From contig NZ_CP043727.1 of the NCBI RefSeq assembly GCF_009831415.1, positions 4,278,001 to 4,342,000 of the forward strand: a stretch of DNA of 64,000 nucleotides, in the 5' to 3' direction. Source of the stretch: Yersinia canariae (GTDB lineage Bacteria; Pseudomonadota; Gammaproteobacteria; Enterobacterales; Enterobacteriaceae). The notes under the pieces are model-generated. The model was not told the DNA's origin. It saw nothing but the letters and a program-made list of their open reading frames with translations, and ran no database searches. The position numbers and the translations under genes were made by a program. Shown here in pieces: positions 42,944-57,597 of the stretch. Numbering within the stretch: position 1 is the first letter of the stretch; each line of letters begins with the position of its first letter.

Positions 42944-45900
42944 TTAGTCTTTGCTGTTACCAAAACCGGCGTTGAGCAATTCAGCCAGGTTAGCAGTCGC
43001 TTCATCCGCACTAACTTGCGGAACCACTGGTGCTTCACCTTGTGCTTTACGGCGCATACGATCCTGATGATAAGCGTAACCGGTACCGGCTGGGATCAGA
43101 CGGCCCACGATCACGTTTTCTTTCAGGCCACGCAGTTCATCACGTTTACCGGCAACTGCCGCTTCAGTAAGAACGCGCGTGGTTTCCTGGAATGAAGCCG
43201 CAGAGATGAAGGACTCGGTCGCCAAGGATGCCTTGGTGATACCCAGCAGGTCACGGGTGAATGTGGCCTCGATTTTGCCTTCAGCTGCCAGCTTACGGTT
43301 AGCGATTTTAACGCGAGACATTTCTGCCTGCTCGCCTTCCAGGAAGTCGGTGCTACCTGCATCAACGATGGTGCCTTTACGCAGCATCTGACGAACGATA
43401 ACTTCAATGTGTTTATCGTTAATCTTAACACCTTGCAGGCGGTAAACTTCCTGCACTTCGTTGGTGATGTAGCGGGTAACCGCGTGAACGCCACGCAGAC
43501 GCAGAATGTCGTGTGGAGATTCTGGGCCGTCGGAAACCACGTCACCGCGTTCTACAACTTCACCTTCGAACACGTTGAGCTGACGCCATTTCGGAATCAT
43601 CTCTTCGTATGCATCGCTACCATCCAACGGTGAAATTACCAGACGGCGTTTGCCTTTGGTCTCTTTACCGAACGAGATGATCCCGCTGATTTCAGCCAAG
43701 ATTGCTGGCTCTTTCGGACGACGTGCTTCGAACAAGTCAGCAACACGTGGCAGACCACCGGTAATATCCTTGGTACCGCTTGATTCCTGAGGAATACGCG
43801 CCAGGGTATCACCTGCACCGATCTGAATGCCGTCTTCCAGCTGAACAATCGCTTTACCTGGCAGGAAGTATTGAGCAGGCATATCAGTACCTGGGATCAA
43901 TACGTCATCGCCTTTGGCATCAACGATTTTCAGTGCCGGACGCAGGTCTTTACCGCTACCAGTACGCTCTGCGCTGTCCAGTACAACCAGAGAAGACAAA
44001 CCAGTCAGTTCGTCGGTCTGGCGTGTAATGGTCTGGCCGTCAACCATGTCCGCGAAGCGAATGAAACCGCTCACTTCGGTCACAACTGGCATGATGTGCG
44101 GATCCCAGTTAGCAACGGTTTCGCCGCCCTGGACTTCTGCGCCATCGCCTTTAGCCATTACAGCACCGTAAGGCACTTTGTAGCTTTCTTTAGTACGGCC
44201 GAATTCGTCAATCAGTTTCAGCTCGGTATTACGAGAAGTAATAACCAGCTTGCCCGCTGCATTGGTAACGAACTTGACGTTGCTCAGTTTCAAGCTGCCT
44301 TTGTTCTTAACCTGAATGCTGGACTCTGCTGCCGCACGAGATGCCGCACCACCGATGTGGAACGTACGCATCGTAAGCTGGGTACCCGGCTCACCGATGG
44401 ACTGTGCTGCAATAACACCAACTGCTTCACCTTTGTTGATGATGTGGCCACGTGCCAGGTCGCGACCATAGCAATTAGCACACACACCGAAGTCAGTTTC
44501 ACAGCTTACTACGGAGCGAACTTTAACGCTGTCGACGGAGTTTTCTTCTAACAGATCACACCATTTTTCGTCCAGCAGGGTGTTACGCGGAACCAGAATA
44601 TCAGCCGTACCCGGCTTGATAACTTCTTCTGCGGTCACACGACCCAGTACGCGATCACGCAGTGGCTCTTTAACATCACCACCTTCGATAACCGGGGTCA
44701 TCACGATACCGTTATGGGTACCACAATCGTCTTCAGTCACCACCAGATCCTGTGCCACGTCAACTAAACGACGGGTCAGGTAACCGGAGTTCGCAGTTTT
44801 CAATGCAGTATCCGCCAAACCTTTACGCGCACCGTGGGTTGAGATGAAGTACTGAAGTACGTTCAAACCTTCACGGAAGTTCGCGGTGATTGGCGTTTCA
44901 ATGATCGAGCCATCTGGCTTAGCCATCAGGCCACGCATCCCTGCCAGCTGACGAATCTGTGCTGCAGAACCACGCGCACCGGAGTCGGCCATCATAAAGA
45001 TGCTGTTGAAAGAAACCTGCTGTTCGACAACGCCGTCACGGTTGACAACATCTTCAACAGACAAGTTATCCATCATCGCCTTGGCAACACGTTCGTTAGC
45101 CGCGGCCCAGATATCGATCACTTTGTTATAACGTTCACCTGCAGTTACCAGACCGGATTGGAACTGCTCCTGAATCTCGGCAACTTCAGTTTCAGCTTCT
45201 TCGATGATCCCTGCTTTCGCTTCTGGGATAACCATGTCATCGATACCTACAGAGGCGCCTGAGCGTGCTGCGTAAGCAAAACCGGTGTACATGATCTGGT
45301 CAGCAAAGATAACCGTTGGCTTCAAGCCCAGGATGCGGTAACAAGTGTTCAGCATCTTGGAGATGGCTTTCTTGCCCAGCGGCTGGTTAACGATAGAGTA
45401 AGGCAGGCCTTTCGGGACGATCATCCACAAAATAGCACGGCCTACAGTCGTATCGATGATGCTGGTACGCGAAGTGCTTTCGCCTTCAGTATTACGAATT
45501 TCTTCAGTAATACGGACTTTTACTCGAGCATGCAAAGATGCCAAGCCAGCGCGATAAATACGCTCAGCTTCTTTCGGGCCAGTCAGTACCATGCCTTCGC
45601 CTTTGGCGTTAACACAGTCACGGGTCATGTAATACAGACCCAATACAACGTCCTGAGAAGGAACGATGATTGGCTCGCCGTTCGCTGGTGACAGGATGTT
45701 GTTGGTCGACATCATCAACGCACGCGCTTCTAACTGAGCTTCCAGTGTCAGCGGTACGTGAACAGCCATTTGGTCACCATCGAAGTCGGCGTTATATGCC
45801 GCACAAACCAGTGGGTGCAACTGGATTGCTTTACCTTCGATCAGAACCGGTTCAAACGCCTGGATACCCAAACGGTGAAGGGTTGGTGCACGGTTCAGCA

Positions 45901-47164
45901 GCACTGGGTGTTCGCGGATAACTTCATCCAGGATATCCCAAACAACCGCTTCTTCACGCTCAACCATCTTCTTGGCCGCTTTAATGGTGGTAGCGAGACC
46001 ACGCAATTCCAGCTTGCCGTAGATGAACGGTTTGAACAGCTCGAGAGCCATTTTCTTCGGCAGACCGCACTGATGCAGACGCAGGTATGGACCAACGGTA
46101 ATAACCGAACGGCCTGAGTAGTCAACACGTTTACCCAGCAAGTTCTGACGGAAACGACCTTGCTTACCTTTGATCATGTCAGCCAGTGACTTCAACGGAC
46201 GCTTGTTAGAGCCGGTAATCGCACGACCACGACGGCCGTTATCCAGCAATGCATCTACTGCTTCTTGCAGCATACGCTTTTCGTTGCGCACGATGATGTC
46301 AGGAGCTGCCAAGTCCAGCAGGCGCTTCAGACGGTTGTTACGGTTGATCACGCGACGATACAAATCGTTCAGATCAGAAGTCGCAAAGCGACCGCCATCC
46401 AATGGAACCAATGGACGCAAGTCTGGTGGCAATACCGGCAGCACGGTCAGGATCATCCACTCTGGCTTGTTGCCAGATTGTACGAACGCTTCCAGCAGCT
46501 TGATACGCTTGGTCAGCTTCTTACGCTTGGTTTCAGAATTTGTTTCGTTCAATTCTTCGCGCAGGATCTCGCACTCAGCTTCCAGATCCATGTTTTTCAA
46601 CAGGGCTTGAATAGCCTCGGCGCCCATTTTCGCGTCGAACTCATCACCAAACTCTTCCAACGCATCCAGATACTGCTCTTCAGTCAGGATCTGACGACGT
46701 TCCAGGTTGGTCATGCCGCCTTCGATAACCACATAGGATTCGAAGTACAGTACACGTTCGATGTCACGTAATGGCATATCCAGCAACAAACCGATGCGCG
46801 AAGGCAAGGATTTCAGGAACCAGATGTGCGCAGTTGGAGACGCCAGTTCGATGTGACCCATACGCTCACGGCGTACTTTGGTTTGAGTCACTTCAACGCC
46901 GCATTTCTCACAAATAACACCGCGGTGTTTCAAACGCTTGTACTTACCGCACAGGCATTCGTAATCTTTTACTGGGCCAAAGATACGGGCGCAGAAAAGG
47001 CCGTCACGTTCTGGTTTGAACGTACGGTAGTTAATGGTTTCCGGCTTTTTAACTTCACCGAACGACCATGAACGGATCATGTCTGGCGAGGCCAGAGCAA
47101 TTTTGATCGCATCAAACTCTTCGGTCTTAGTTTGCGCTTTCAGAAACTTTAATAAGTCTTTCAC
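42944..47164 (-). CDS. rpoC: RNA polymerase beta-prime subunit
   Basis: The 1406-residue largest subunit of RNA polymerase. The catalytic motif [15 protein letters not shown] holds the three Asp that bind the active-site Mg. The N-terminal zinc site is [20 protein letters not shown] and the second one [19 protein letters not shown]. The trigger-loop region [20 protein letters not shown] is intact. It starts with GTG (47162-47164), as in E. coli, with AGGAGCC upstream. The 136-bp rpoB-rpoC gap shows only small imperfect inverted repeats. Length equals E. coli (1407) minus one. Confidence 0.98.
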   Translation of the reverse strand: MKDLLKFLKAQTKTEEFDAIKIALASPDMIRSWSFGEVKKPETINYRTFKPERDGLFCARIFGPVKDYECLCGKYKRLKHRGVICEKCGVEVTQTKVRRERMGHIELASPTAHIWFLKSLPSRIGLLLDMPLRDIERVLYFESYVVIEGGMTNLERRQILTEEQYLDALEEFGDEFDAKMGAEAIQALLKNMDLEAECEILREELNETNSETKRKKLTKRIKLLEAFVQSGNKPEWMILTVLPVLPPDLRPLVPLDGGRFATSDLNDLYRRVINRNNRLKRLLDLAAPDIIVRNEKRMLQEAVDALLDNGRRGRAITGSNKRPLKSLADMIKGKQGRFRQNLLGKRVDYSGRSVITVGPYLRLHQCGLPKKMALELFKPFIYGKLELRGLATTIKAAKKMVEREEAVVWDILDEVIREHPVLLNRAPTLHRLGIQAFEPVLIEGKAIQLHPLVCAAYNADFDGDQMAVHVPLTLEAQLEARALMMSTNNILSPANGEPIIVPSQDVVLGLYYMTRDCVNAKGEGMVLTGPKEAERIYRAGLASLHARVKVRITEEIRNTEGESTSRTSIIDTTVGRAILWMIVPKGLPYSIVNQPLGKKAISKMLNTCYRILGLKPTVIFADQIMYTGFAYAARSGASVGIDDMVIPEAKAGIIEEAETEVAEIQEQFQSGLVTAGERYNKVIDIWAAANERVAKAMMDNLSVEDVVNRDGVVEQQVSFNSIFMMADSGARGSAAQIRQLAGMRGLMAKPDGSIIETPITANFREGLNVLQYFISTHGARKGLADTALKTANSGYLTRRLVDVAQDLVVTEDDCGTHNGIVMTPVIEGGDVKEPLRDRVLGRVTAEEVIKPGTADILVPRNTLLDEKWCDLLEENSVDSVKVRSVVSCETDFGVCANCYGRDLARGHIINKGEAVGVIAAQSIGEPGTQLTMRTFHIGGAASRAAAESSIQVKNKGSLKLSNVKFVTNAAGKLVITSRNTELKLIDEFGRTKESYKVPYGAVMAKGDGAEVQGGETVANWDPHIMPVVTEVSGFIRFADMVDGQTITRQTDELTGLSSLVVLDSAERTGSGKDLRPALKIVDAKGDDVLIPGTDMPAQYFLPGKAIVQLEDGIQIGAGDTLARIPQESSGTKDITGGLPRVADLFEARRPKEPAILAEISGIISFGKETKGKRRLVISPLDGSDAYEEMIPKWRQLNVFEGEVVERGDVVSDGPESPHDILRLRGVHAVTRYITNEVQEVYRLQGVKINDKHIEVIVRQMLRKGTIVDAGSTDFLEGEQAEMSRVKIANRKLAAEGKIEATFTRDLLGITKASLATESFISAASFQETTRVLTEAAVAGKRDELRGLKENVIVGRLIPAGTGYAYHQDRMRRKAQGEAPVVPQVSADEATANLAELLNAGFGNSKD

Positions 47165-47300
47165 GGATTGGCTCCTGTCGGAGTTAGACCTGATAGGCGC
47201 CCAAACCTAAGAATATAAAAACCTCGGTTTGAGCGCCCCTGTGACCAGTGCGAACCACCAGTAAACCCCCGGCTATGAGAGTTTACCGTCTGGTGAAGAT

Positions 47301-50300
47301 TTACTCTTCTTCCAGCTCGATATTGATGCCCAGCGAGCGGATTTCTTTCAACAATACGTTGAAGGACTCCGGCATGCCTGGTTCCATACGGTGATCGCCA
47401 TCCACGATGTTTTTGTACATCTTGGTACGGCCGTTTACATCGTCGGACTTGACGGTAAGCATTTCCTGCAATGTGTACGCGGCGCCATAAGCTTCCAACG
47501 CCCACACTTCCATCTCACCGAAGCGCTGACCACCGAACTGAGCTTTACCACCCAGCGGCTGCTGAGTAACCAAGCTGTAAGAACCGGTAGAACGCGCATG
47601 CATCTTGTCATCAACCAAGTGGTTCAGTTTCAGCATGTACATGTAGCCGACAGTAACCTGGCGCTCGAACTGCTCACCGGTACGGCCGTCAAACAGAGTA
47701 ATCTGACCAGAAGTTGGCAGGCCACCCAGCTGTAACAGTTCCTTGATTTCTTTCTCTGTCGCACCATCGAAGACTGGTGTTGCGATTGGCATACCTTTTT
47801 TCAGGTTCTCAGCCAGACGCAATACTTCATCATCGGTGAAGGTGCTCAGATCAACTTTCTGACAAACGTTGTCGCCCAGATCGTAGGCTTTCTGGATAAA
47901 CTCACGCAGTTTGGCAACTTCTTCCTGCTTCTTCAGCATGGCGTTGATTTTCTCGCCAATACCTTTCGCTGCCATCCCCAAATGGGTTTCCAAAATCTGA
48001 CCGATGTTCATACGCGATGGTACGCCCAGCGGGTTCAGAACGATGTCTACCGGCGTACCGTTTTCATCGTAAGGCATATCTTCGATCGGGTTAATCTTAG
48101 AGATAACACCTTTGTTACCGTGACGACCGGCCATTTTGTCACCTGGTTGAATCTGACGTTTAACGGCCAGATACACCTTGACGATCTTCAGCACGCCTGG
48201 TGCCAAATCATCACCTTGGGTGATTTTACGACGCTTGGCATCCATCTTCTTCTCGAATTCGGATTTCATTTCGTCGTACTGCTCAGCCAACTGTTCCAGT
48301 TGGTTTTGCTTGTCTTCGTCAGTCAGGCCCAGTTCGAGCCAACGGTCACGTGGTAATTTGCTCAGCTTGTCAGCTTCGATGCCACCGGAAACCAGTACTG
48401 CATGGATACGTGCAAACAGGCCAGCTTCCAGGATCTGCAATTCTTCAGTCAGGTCTTTCTTAGCCTGCTTCAGTTGCATCTCTTCGATTTCCAACGCACG
48501 CTTGTCTTTTTCTACGCCATCGCGAGTAAAGACCTGCACGTCGATAACCGTACCGGAAACACCGTTTGGTACACGCAGAGAAGAGTCTTTAACATCAGAC
48601 GCTTTCTCACCGAAGATCGCACGTAACAGTTTCTCTTCTGGGGTCAGTTGGGTTTCACCTTTAGGTGTTACCTTACCAACCAGAATGTCACCGCCAGTCA
48701 CTTCAGCACCGATATACACGATACCGGATTCATCCAATTTGGAGAGCGCAGCTTCACCCACGTTCGGGATGTCAGCAGTGATCTCTTCAGGCCCTAACTT
48801 GGTGTCACGAGACACACATGCCAGTTCTTGAATGTGGATGGTAGTGAAGCGATCTTCTTGCACCACGCGCTCGGAGACCAAGATGGAGTCTTCGAAGTTG
48901 TAACCGTTCCAAGGCATGAACGCTACGCGCATGTTCTGACCTAATGCCAGTTCGCCCAAGTCTGTTGATGGGCCATCTGCCAGCACGTCGCCGCGCTCGA
49001 TTGGCTCACCCAGATTCACACACGGCATCTGGTTGATACAGGTGTTCTGGTTAGAACGGGTGTATTTGGTCAGGTTATAAATATCAATACCTGCTTCGCC
49101 CGGATACATTTCGTCTTCGTTAACTTTAATCACGATACGGGATGCATCTACGTATTGAACTGTACCGCCACGTTTGGCTACAGAGGTTACCCCTGAGTCA
49201 ACCGCTACTGCACGTTCCATACCGGTACCCACCAACGGCTTATCAGCACGCAGAGTAGGAACCGCCTGACGTTGCATGTTCGCACCCATCAAGGCGCGGT
49301 TGGCGTCATCGTGTTCCAAGAATGGAATCAGAGAAGCACCAACGGACACCACCTGTTGAGTGGAAACGTCCATGTAGTCAACTTGATCGCGGCTGAACAG
49401 GCTGGATTCGCCTTTGCTACGACAAGTGACTAAGTCTTCAATGAAGCGGCCGTCTTCGTCCAGGTTGGAGTTCGCCTGAGCGATAACGAAGTTGCCTTCT
49501 TCAATTGCAGACAGATAGTTGATTTCATCAGTCACCACACCGTCACGCACGCGACGATACGGAGTTTCCAGGAAACCATACTCATTGGTCTGCGCGTACA
49601 CAGACAAGGAGTTGATCAGACCGATGTTTGGACCTTCTGGCGTTTCGATTGGACATACACGACCGTAGTGAGTCGGGTGTACGTCTCGAACTTCAAAGCC
49701 AGCACGTTCACGGGTCAAACCGCCCGGGCCCAATGCAGAAATACGACGCTTATGCGTGATTTCAGACAGCGGGTTGTTCTGGTCCATAAATTGTGACAAC
49801 TGGCTGGAACCAAAGAACTCTTTCACCGCAGCAGAAATTGGCTTGGCGTTGATCATGTCCTGAGGCATCAGCGTATCGAGGTCGCCCAGAGACAAACGCT
49901 CTTTAACTGCACGCTCAACACGAACCAGACCTACACGGAACTGGTTTTCAGCCATTTCACCAACGGAACGAATACGACGGTTGCCTAAGTGGTCGATATC
50001 ATCCACTTCGCCTTTACCGTTGCGGATATCGATGAGCTTTTTCATCACTTCTGTGATGTCTTCTTTGCTCAGGATACCGGAACCTTCGATCTCGTCACGC
50101 AACAGTGAACGGTTGAACTTCATCCGGCCAACCGCAGACAAATCATAGCGGTCTTCAGAGAAGAACAGGTTTTCAAACAGATTTTCAGCTGCTTCACGTG
50201 TTGGCGGCTCACCAGGACGCATCATGCGGTAGATCTCAACCAAAGCGCTCAGACGATCGCTGGTTGGGTCAACACGCAGGGTCTCGGAGATATAAGCACC

Positions 50301-51329
50301 GTGATCCAAGTCGTTGGTGAACAATGTTTCGATTTGCTTGTGACCAGACTGGCTCAGCTTAGCAAGCAAATCCAGTGACAGCTCCATGTTAGCTGCACAG
50401 ATAAGCTCACCGGTGTTCTCATCGATGTAGTCTTTAGCGACCACTTTACCAGCAATGTATTCAACTGGAACTTCGATGCGATCAATGCCGTCTTTTTCAA
50501 GCTGGCGAATATGACGTGCAGTAATACGGCGCGCTTTCTCGACGTAAACTTTGCCATTCGCTTCAATATCAAAGGATGCCGTTTCACCGCGCAGACGCTC
50601 TGGAACCAATTCCATCTGCAGCTTGTTGTCACGAATCTCAAAGACCACTTTGTCAAAGAACAGATCCAAGATCTGTGTAGTGGTGAAATTCAATGCACGC
50701 AGAATGATGGTTGCCGGCAACTTACGACGACGGTCAATACGGACAAACAGGTTGTCTTTCGGGTCAAACTCGAAATCTAACCATGAACCGCGGTAAGGGA
50801 TGATACGTGCGTTATACAGCACTTTACCCGAGGAATGGGTTTTACCCTTATCACTGTCAAAGAATACGCCAGGACTACGGTGCAGCTGAGATACGATAAC
50901 CCTCTCAGTACCGTTAATGACAAAGGTACCGTTCTCGGTCATGAGTGGAATTTCACCCATGTAGACTTCTTGTTCTTTGATGTCTTTAACCGTACCTTCC
51001 GGAGCTTCGCGCTCATAGATTACCAGACGCAGTTTAACGCGCAGCGGTGCGGAATAAGTCACACCACGGATCTGGCACTCTTTGACGTCAAATACTGGCT
51101 CACCAAGACGGTAGCTAACGTATTGCAGCTCCGAATTGCCGCTGTAGCTCTGGATTGGAAAAACAGAACGGAATGCTGCTTCTAGGCCGTGCTGCCCTTC
51201 GGGATCTTGCTCGATAAATTTCTGGAACGAGTCAAGTTGGATAGAAAGGAGATAAGGTATATCCAAAACTTGTGGACGTTTACCAAAATCCTTACGAATA
51301 CGTTTTTTCTCGGTATAGGAGTAAACCAT
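47301..51329 (-). CDS. rpoB: RNA polymerase beta subunit
   Basis: A 1342-residue subunit, the same length as in E. coli. The rifampicin-binding cluster reads [20 protein letters not shown], then [11 protein letters not shown], i.e. wild-type at the usual resistance positions (Asp516, His526 and Ser531 in E. coli numbers). Other core segments are [15 protein letters not shown] [20 protein letters not shown] and [19 protein letters not shown]. The frame is open to 51398, but the ATG at 51329 has GAGGAACCCT just before it and gives the family start [15 protein letters not shown]. Confidence 0.98.
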   Translation of the reverse strand: MVYSYTEKKRIRKDFGKRPQVLDIPYLLSIQLDSFQKFIEQDPEGQHGLEAAFRSVFPIQSYSGNSELQYVSYRLGEPVFDVKECQIRGVTYSAPLRVKLRLVIYEREAPEGTVKDIKEQEVYMGEIPLMTENGTFVINGTERVIVSQLHRSPGVFFDSDKGKTHSSGKVLYNARIIPYRGSWLDFEFDPKDNLFVRIDRRRKLPATIILRALNFTTTQILDLFFDKVVFEIRDNKLQMELVPERLRGETASFDIEANGKVYVEKARRITARHIRQLEKDGIDRIEVPVEYIAGKVVAKDYIDENTGELICAANMELSLDLLAKLSQSGHKQIETLFTNDLDHGAYISETLRVDPTSDRLSALVEIYRMMRPGEPPTREAAENLFENLFFSEDRYDLSAVGRMKFNRSLLRDEIEGSGILSKEDITEVMKKLIDIRNGKGEVDDIDHLGNRRIRSVGEMAENQFRVGLVRVERAVKERLSLGDLDTLMPQDMINAKPISAAVKEFFGSSQLSQFMDQNNPLSEITHKRRISALGPGGLTRERAGFEVRDVHPTHYGRVCPIETPEGPNIGLINSLSVYAQTNEYGFLETPYRRVRDGVVTDEINYLSAIEEGNFVIAQANSNLDEDGRFIEDLVTCRSKGESSLFSRDQVDYMDVSTQQVVSVGASLIPFLEHDDANRALMGANMQRQAVPTLRADKPLVGTGMERAVAVDSGVTSVAKRGGTVQYVDASRIVIKVNEDEMYPGEAGIDIYNLTKYTRSNQNTCINQMPCVNLGEPIERGDVLADGPSTDLGELALGQNMRVAFMPWNGYNFEDSILVSERVVQEDRFTTIHIQELACVSRDTKLGPEEITADIPNVGEAALSKLDESGIVYIGAEVTGGDILVGKVTPKGETQLTPEEKLLRAIFGEKASDVKDSSLRVPNGVSGTVIDVQVFTRDGVEKDKRALEIEEMQLKQAKKDLTEELQILEAGLFARIHAVLVSGGIEADKLSKLPRDRWLELGLTDEDKQNQLEQLAEQYDEMKSEFEKKMDAKRRKITQGDDLAPGVLKIVKVYLAVKRQIQPGDKMAGRHGNKGVISKINPIEDMPYDENGTPVDIVLNPLGVPSRMNIGQILETHLGMAAKGIGEKINAMLKKQEEVAKLREFIQKAYDLGDNVCQKVDLSTFTDDEVLRLAENLKKGMPIATPVFDGATEKEIKELLQLGGLPTSGQITLFDGRTGEQFERQVTVGYMYMLKLNHLVDDKMHARSTGSYSLVTQQPLGGKAQFGGQRFGEMEVWALEAYGAAYTLQEMLTVKSDDVNGRTKMYKNIVDGDHRMEPGMPESFNVLLKEIRSLGINIELEEE

Positions 51330-51671
51330 AGGGTTCCTCAGCTCGCTGAAAAGTCGACCCACTCTGTCTGCCCTGAACGAGGACAGGTCATGCAACACTA
51401 TTATTTAGAATGAGAAGTCGAAACACTTCTCGGAATACTCTTTTCTATCACTCTTAAACCATTTCATCGCGTTACTTTGACTACCGAGCTACCCGAGTGG
51501 GTCGTAGCTGAGAACGCAGTATATTAAGTCGTCAATAGAAAGGAATATTAGGGGTTAGTTAGCCGCTAAACAGTGTGAAATGCGACTAACGCCCTACAGC
51601 GCAAAAAGGCTGATGACTAAAAAGTCACCAGCCATCAGCCTATAAGTTAGGCTGCGAACTCAAAGCTTAAC
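51330..51671 (-). promoter_or_regulatory. rplL-rpoB intergenic region with partial terminator
   Basis: On the minus strand GGCTGGTGACT-TTTT-AGTCATCAGCC, then TTTTTGCGC (51603-51629), follows rplL. E. coli has the almost identical structure, an attenuator that lets about a fifth of transcripts pass into rpoBC. The flanking AGGCTGATG at 51633-51641 can pair alternatively with CATCAGCCT, adding a second conformation. The rest up to rpoB is leader DNA that in E. coli holds an RNase III site; no gene is seen. Confidence 0.8.
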
Positions 51672-52040
51672 TTACTTGATCTCAACAGAAGCACCAGCTT
51701 CTTCCAGAGATTTTTTCAGAGACTCAGCTTCGTCTTTGTTCACGCCTTCTTTCAGAACTGCAGGTGCGGATTCAACCAGGTCTTTAGCTTCTTTCAAGCC
51801 CAGGCCAGTTGCGCCGCGAACAGCTTTGATTACTGCAACTTTGTTGTCGCCGAATGAAGCCAGAACAACGTTGAATTCAGTTTGTTCTTCTACAGCTTCA
51901 GCAGCAGCAGCAGGACCTGCAGCAACAGCAGCAGCTGAAACGCCGAATTTCTCTTCCATAGCAGAGATCAGTTCAACGATTTCCATTACAGACAGAGCTG
52001 CAACGCCTTCCAGAATTTGGTCTTTAGTGATAGTTGACAT
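51672..52040 (-). CDS. rplL: 50S ribosomal protein L7/L12
   Basis: A 122-residue stalk protein that recruits translation GTPases. N-terminal dimerisation segment [20 protein letters not shown], an Ala-rich hinge ([20 protein letters not shown]), and the C-terminal factor-binding domain with [20 protein letters not shown] and [27 protein letters not shown] precedes the start. 69 bp after rplJ. Confidence 0.98.
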   Translation of the reverse strand: MSTITKDQILEGVAALSVMEIVELISAMEEKFGVSAAAVAAGPAAAAEAVEEQTEFNVVLASFGDNKVAVIKAVRGATGLGLKEAKDLVESAPAVLKEGVNKDEAESLKKSLEEAGASVEIK

Positions 52041-52109
52041 AACAAGTGTTCCTAAAATACAGAAATAGTTTATACGTTAAAAAGCAATGACTTAAAAGGT
52101 GAGGGCGAA

Positions 52110-52613
52110 TTACGCCGCTTCAGCTTCTTTCTGGTCACGCAGCGCAGCCAATGTACGAACCAATTTGCCAGCAGCGGCTTCTTTCATGGTTCCCATCAGA
52201 CGTGCGATTGCTTCTTCGTAGGTTGGCAGAGTTGCCAGGCGGTCGATCTGAGCCGCAGGGATTAACTCGCCTTCAAAGGCTGCTGCTTTAACCTCGAATT
52301 TTGCATTATCTTTAGCAAATGCTTTGAACAGACGAGCAGCTGCGCCCGGGTGTTCAGAAGAGAATGCAATCAAGGTTGGACCAACAAACGTGTCTTTCAG
52401 GCATTCGAACGGAGTGCCTTCAACAATGCGACGCAGCAAGGTGTTACGAACAACTTGCATGTGAACGCCAGCTTCACGACCTGCTTTACGCAGTTCAGTC
52501 ATTTTATCAACGGTAACGCCACGAGAATCCGCAACAACCGCAGACAGCGCACCTTTGGCTACTTCTTTAACTTCAGCAACAATCGCTTGTTTGCCTTGAA
52601 GATTTAGTGCCAT
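52110..52613 (-). CDS. rplJ: 50S ribosomal protein L10
   Basis: A 167-residue protein that anchors L7/L12 dimers to 23S rRNA and, in complex with them, represses its own m[63 protein letters not shown] and the C-terminal L12-binding helix near [20 protein letters not shown] are recognised. CAGGAGCAAG precedes the ATG. The E. coli protein has 165 residues. Confidence 0.97.
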   Translation of the reverse strand: MALNLQGKQAIVAEVKEVAKGALSAVVADSRGVTVDKMTELRKAGREAGVHMQVVRNTLLRRIVEGTPFECLKDTFVGPTLIAFSSEHPGAAARLFKAFAKDNAKFEVKAAAFEGELIPAAQIDRLATLPTYEEAIARLMGTMKEAAAGKLVRTLAALRDQKEAEAA

Positions 52614-52948
52614 TAGTTCTTGCTCCTGGATTAACCGGGGATTAATTCCCCGGAACTCACGTCACCCAATACATTACTCAATTGCAATGAACGGGCGTTG
52701 AAACACGGTGAGCAGAATCCAGCAAAGAGTATTTTTTAAAAAAATGTCTTCAGGTTCTGTCACCGTCTACGCAGGAAATTAAGTGTTTTACAACACACCT
52801 GCGGTCTTGGACGGAGGCTTGGATAAGGCCAAGCTCCAACCGAAAAATTCTGTTTTCTGCTGAGAAAAAAAACACCATCAACAGAAGCATGGGCGTAAGA
52901 TTCTAGACAAACCTTACGCCCACGTAAAGCGATAAAAGCAAATAGTGA
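52614..52948 (-). promoter_or_regulatory. rplJL leader region and rplA terminator-like hairpin
   Basis: 335 bp without a gene. On the minus strand GGGCGTAAG (52913-52921) and CTTACGCCC (52891-52899) form a 9-bp stem just after rplA, without a long T-run; it may weaken readthrough from rplKA. The T-run GTGTTTTTTTTCTC (52864-52877) and the GC-rich leader that follows match the position of the E. coli rplJ promoter and the L10-L12 binding leader. CCGGGGAATTAATCCCCGG (52634-52652) is a perfect hairpin right before the rplJ ribosome site. The exact promoter boxes were not resolved. Confidence 0.6.
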
Positions 52949-53653
<705 letters not shown>

Positions 53654-53656
53654 TTA

Positions 53657-54085
<429 letters not shown>

Positions 54086-54206
54086 TTACGATTTCCTCGA
54101 TTTGGGTAGTATCGCCTCGCGTTCGAGGCTCCCCGTGTTTTGTCTCGCTATTATTTGCTATGAAATAAGTTGCCACGGATGACAAAAAGCAAGACATATA
54201 AAAACA

Positions 54207-54240
54207 AAAGGCGCGAAATTATATTGTAATTTCGCGCCTA
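54207..54240 (-). terminator. terminator of secE-nusG
   Basis: A perfect stem AGGCGCGAAATTA/TAATTTCGCGCCT with a short loop is followed on the minus strand by TTTGTTTTTATA. It separates secE-nusG from rplKAJL-rpoBC. Confidence 0.9.
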
Positions 54241-54278
54241 AGACAAGACTCAAATTTCAACCGATGGCGAAAAATGAA

Positions 54279-54824
54279 TCAGCCTTTTTCTACCTGACTG
54301 AAGTCCAGTTCGACCGGAGTTGCACGGCCAAAGATGGAAACAGACACTTTCAAGCGGCTCTTTTCGTAGTCCACTTCTTCAACAACACCGTTGAAGTCTG
54401 CAAACGGACCATCGCTAACACGAACCAACTCGCCTGGCTCAAACAGTGTTTTAGGACGTGGTTTATCACCCACTTGTTGAAGACGATTCATAATCGCATC
54501 AACTTCTTTATCACTGATTGGTGCCGGACGATCGGATGTACCACCGATAAAGCCCATTACACGTGGCACGCTACGCACTAAGTGCCAGCTGGCATCGTTC
54601 ATCACCATCTGAACCAGTACATAGCCTGGGAAGAATTTACGCTCACTCTTACGACGTTGACCGCCACGAATTTCGACGACTTCTTCCGTTGGAACCATGA
54701 CTTCGCCAAACAGCTCTTCCATGTCATGTAACTTGATATGCTCGCGCAGCGATTGAGCTACGCGGCCTTCAAAACCGGAAAACGCCTGAACGACGTACCA
54801 ACGTTTTTTTGGTGCTTCAGACAT
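54279..54824 (-). CDS. nusG: transcription elongation/termination factor NusG
   Basis: A 181-residue factor that rides RNA polymerase, assists Rho termination and links transcription to translation. The NGN domain has [40 protein letters not shown] and [20 protein letters not shown]. The KOW domain has [20 protein letters not shown]. Same length as E. coli. It begins one base after secE. Confidence 0.98.
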   Translation of the reverse strand: MSEAPKKRWYVVQAFSGFEGRVAQSLREHIKLHDMEELFGEVMVPTEEVVEIRGGQRRKSERKFFPGYVLVQMVMNDASWHLVRSVPRVMGFIGGTSDRPAPISDKEVDAIMNRLQQVGDKPRPKTLFEPGELVRVSDGPFADFNGVVEEVDYEKSRLKVSVSIFGRATPVELDFSQVEKG

Positions 54825-54825
54825 C

Positions 54826-55209
54826 TTAGAACCTCAGGCCAGTAATAAATGATACCAGGCGGACCAGAATACCATCCAGCCCCCATAGAATCAGTGACAT
54901 TACAGCAGTTACTGCCGCAACGATTAACGTTGTGTGCAGAGTTTCCTGACGGGTAGGCCAAATCACTTTACGCACTTCCGTGCGTGCTTCACGAGCAAAC
55001 GCTACAGTGGCTTTGCCTTTTGCCGTCATCAATGCAACAGCACCGGCAACAGCGATAATTACTACAACTGCCAACGCGCGCAGCGGCAGGCTGAAATCAC
55101 GGTAATAATAATTGCCAACTATAGCTGCAACTAACAGTACAGCAACGATTAGCCATTTAGCCGTTTCCAGGCCGCGTCCGCTCCCTGGAGCCTCGGTATT
55201 CGCACTCAT
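54826..55209 (-). CDS. secE: Sec translocon subunit SecE
   Basis: A 127-residue inner-membrane protein of SecYEG with three membrane segments ([35 protein letters not shown], and the essential third, [20 protein letters not shown]). The amphipathic region [20 protein letters not shown] is invariant. The frame is open to 55224; the ATG at 55209 gives [20 protein letters not shown] as in E. coli. The 55210-55448 gap before it holds the tuf terminator and the secE promoter, not resolved. Confidence 0.97.
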   Translation of the reverse strand: MSANTEAPGSGRGLETAKWLIVAVLLVAAIVGNYYYRDFSLPLRALAVVVIIAVAGAVALMTAKGKATVAFAREARTEVRKVIWPTRQETLHTTLIVAAVTAVMSLILWGLDGILVRLVSFITGLRF

Positions 55210-55401
55210 AAACCAACCTGTCACTATGATTCAGAACAAACAACTTTGCTTCGCACCGCAAAGCAAACCAAGCCGAAGGATGCTCTAGAAACTCTCTAAT
55301 CGGCACCACTCAGCACTATTCGCCGTACTTCCAGAGCCCATCTCACCAGTAATTATGATGAAAAAACCACTGATGAGATAGGTTCTAGTATGACAACGTA
55401 G

Positions 55402-55430
55402 AAAAAGGGCATCAAATGATGCCCTTTTAT
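55402..55430 (-). terminator. terminator of tuf
   Basis: AAAAAGGGCATCA/TGATGCCCTTTT is a near-perfect symmetrical stem with a T-run, 18 bp beyond the tuf stop. It separates the tRNA-tuf unit from secE-nusG. Confidence 0.92.
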
Positions 55431-55448
55431 CGCATGTCGCGTCAAATC

Positions 55449-56636
<1,188 letters not shown>

Positions 56637-56742
56637 TTATCCCTCTAAGACACGGAATCGGTGGTTTCACCACATCAACCAAGCGCATGCTTGCTGAATC
56701 CATAACACAGGAAGAAAATCAGGGGGACGAGAGAATGAGACG

Positions 56743-56818
56743 TGGTGCTGATAGGCAGATTCGAACTGCCGACCTCACCCTTACCAAGGGTGCGCTCTAC
56801 CAACTGAGCCATATCAGC
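56743..56818 (-). tRNA. thrT: tRNA-Thr (anticodon GGT)
   Basis: 76 bases with encoded CCA. Acceptor GCTGATA/TATCAGC, anticodon loop TTGGTAA, T-arm GGCAGTTCGAATCTGCC. It has the same 5' half as the tRNA-Thr in the rRNA operon but a different T-stem. Last tRNA before tufB. Confidence 0.97.
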
Positions 56819-56824
56819 ACATCT

Positions 56825-56899
<75 letters not shown>

Positions 56900-57047
56900 A
56901 TCTTAGAACTCGGCTACCTGACTTAATCTGCAGAAACTTGAAAGGAAGGGCTTGGCCACTTCACTCTTCATCGAGAGCGCTACTCTCGCCTTGAGTGTAT
57001 GTTGGGAGTTCGGTCTTCTGAATCACCCTGAGACTCAAGGTTAAATA

Positions 57048-57132
<85 letters not shown>

Positions 57133-57150
57133 TAATTTTTAATACTTGAA

Positions 57151-57226
<76 letters not shown>

Positions 57227-57240
57227 ATCAAGTGCAGCGC

Positions 57241-57269
57241 ATTCTAGGTAGAGTGGGCTTATGATGCAA
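57241..57269 (-). promoter_or_regulatory. promoter of the tRNA-tufB operon
   Basis: On the minus strand TTGCAT (57264-57269), 17 bp, then TAGAAT (57241-57246) with the GC-rich start GCGCTGC. The E. coli thrU promoter has the same TTGCAT and TAGAAT boxes as remembered. The GC discriminator suggests stringent control. Confidence 0.75.
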
Positions 57270-57528
57270 CAAAAAAATCGCATAACTTGCCCTTTCGCTC
57301 ATAAAACAGCCGTTTTTTAAGCGCCAGATGTATTATTGACCAAGGTCAGCTTAATTCACACTCAGAATTTTGGTTATTCTAACCCATCCTACCAAGCCGT
57401 CTCATATCTTATTGCCGGATAATTTTATCCTCCACAGCACCAAAATGAAGAAAACGCCCCATTAGAGTGCATCGACACAAAAAATAGTGCTCCAATTCTG
57501 ATAATCACACGGTTACATATTTGGCTTG
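57270..57528. other. intergenic region between the tRNA operon and the GNAT gene
   Basis: No reading frame or RNA gene is recognised. The part next to the tRNA promoter is AT-rich (AAAAAAATCG and AAAACAGCCGTTTTTTAAG), fitting an UP element or Fis region. CATATCTTATTGCCGGATAA near 57404 has no clear meaning to me. Confidence 0.4.
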
Positions 57529-57554
57529 TTTATTGCTTAAATTTATTGCTTAAA
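57529..57554 (+). repeat. perfect 13-bp tandem repeat before the GNAT gene
   Basis: TTTATTGCTTAAA occurs twice head to tail (57529-57541 and 57542-57554). Each unit offers a TTGCTT that could serve as a -35 box; TAAATA at 57557-57562, 18 bp after the first, could be the -10. It may be a promoter duplication or a two-site operator. Confidence 0.6.
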
Positions 57555-57597
57555 AGTAAATATATGCGCAGACCGGTAGTCGGAAAGGAGTTTTATC

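Noticed and set aside
43871..44551. 226-codon plus-strand frame inside rpoC
   Set aside because: Antisense shadow of a fully conserved RpoC segment, with no recognisable domain.
49720..49830. Rifampicin-resistance change in rpoB
   Set aside because: The cluster reads as wild type at the usual positions.
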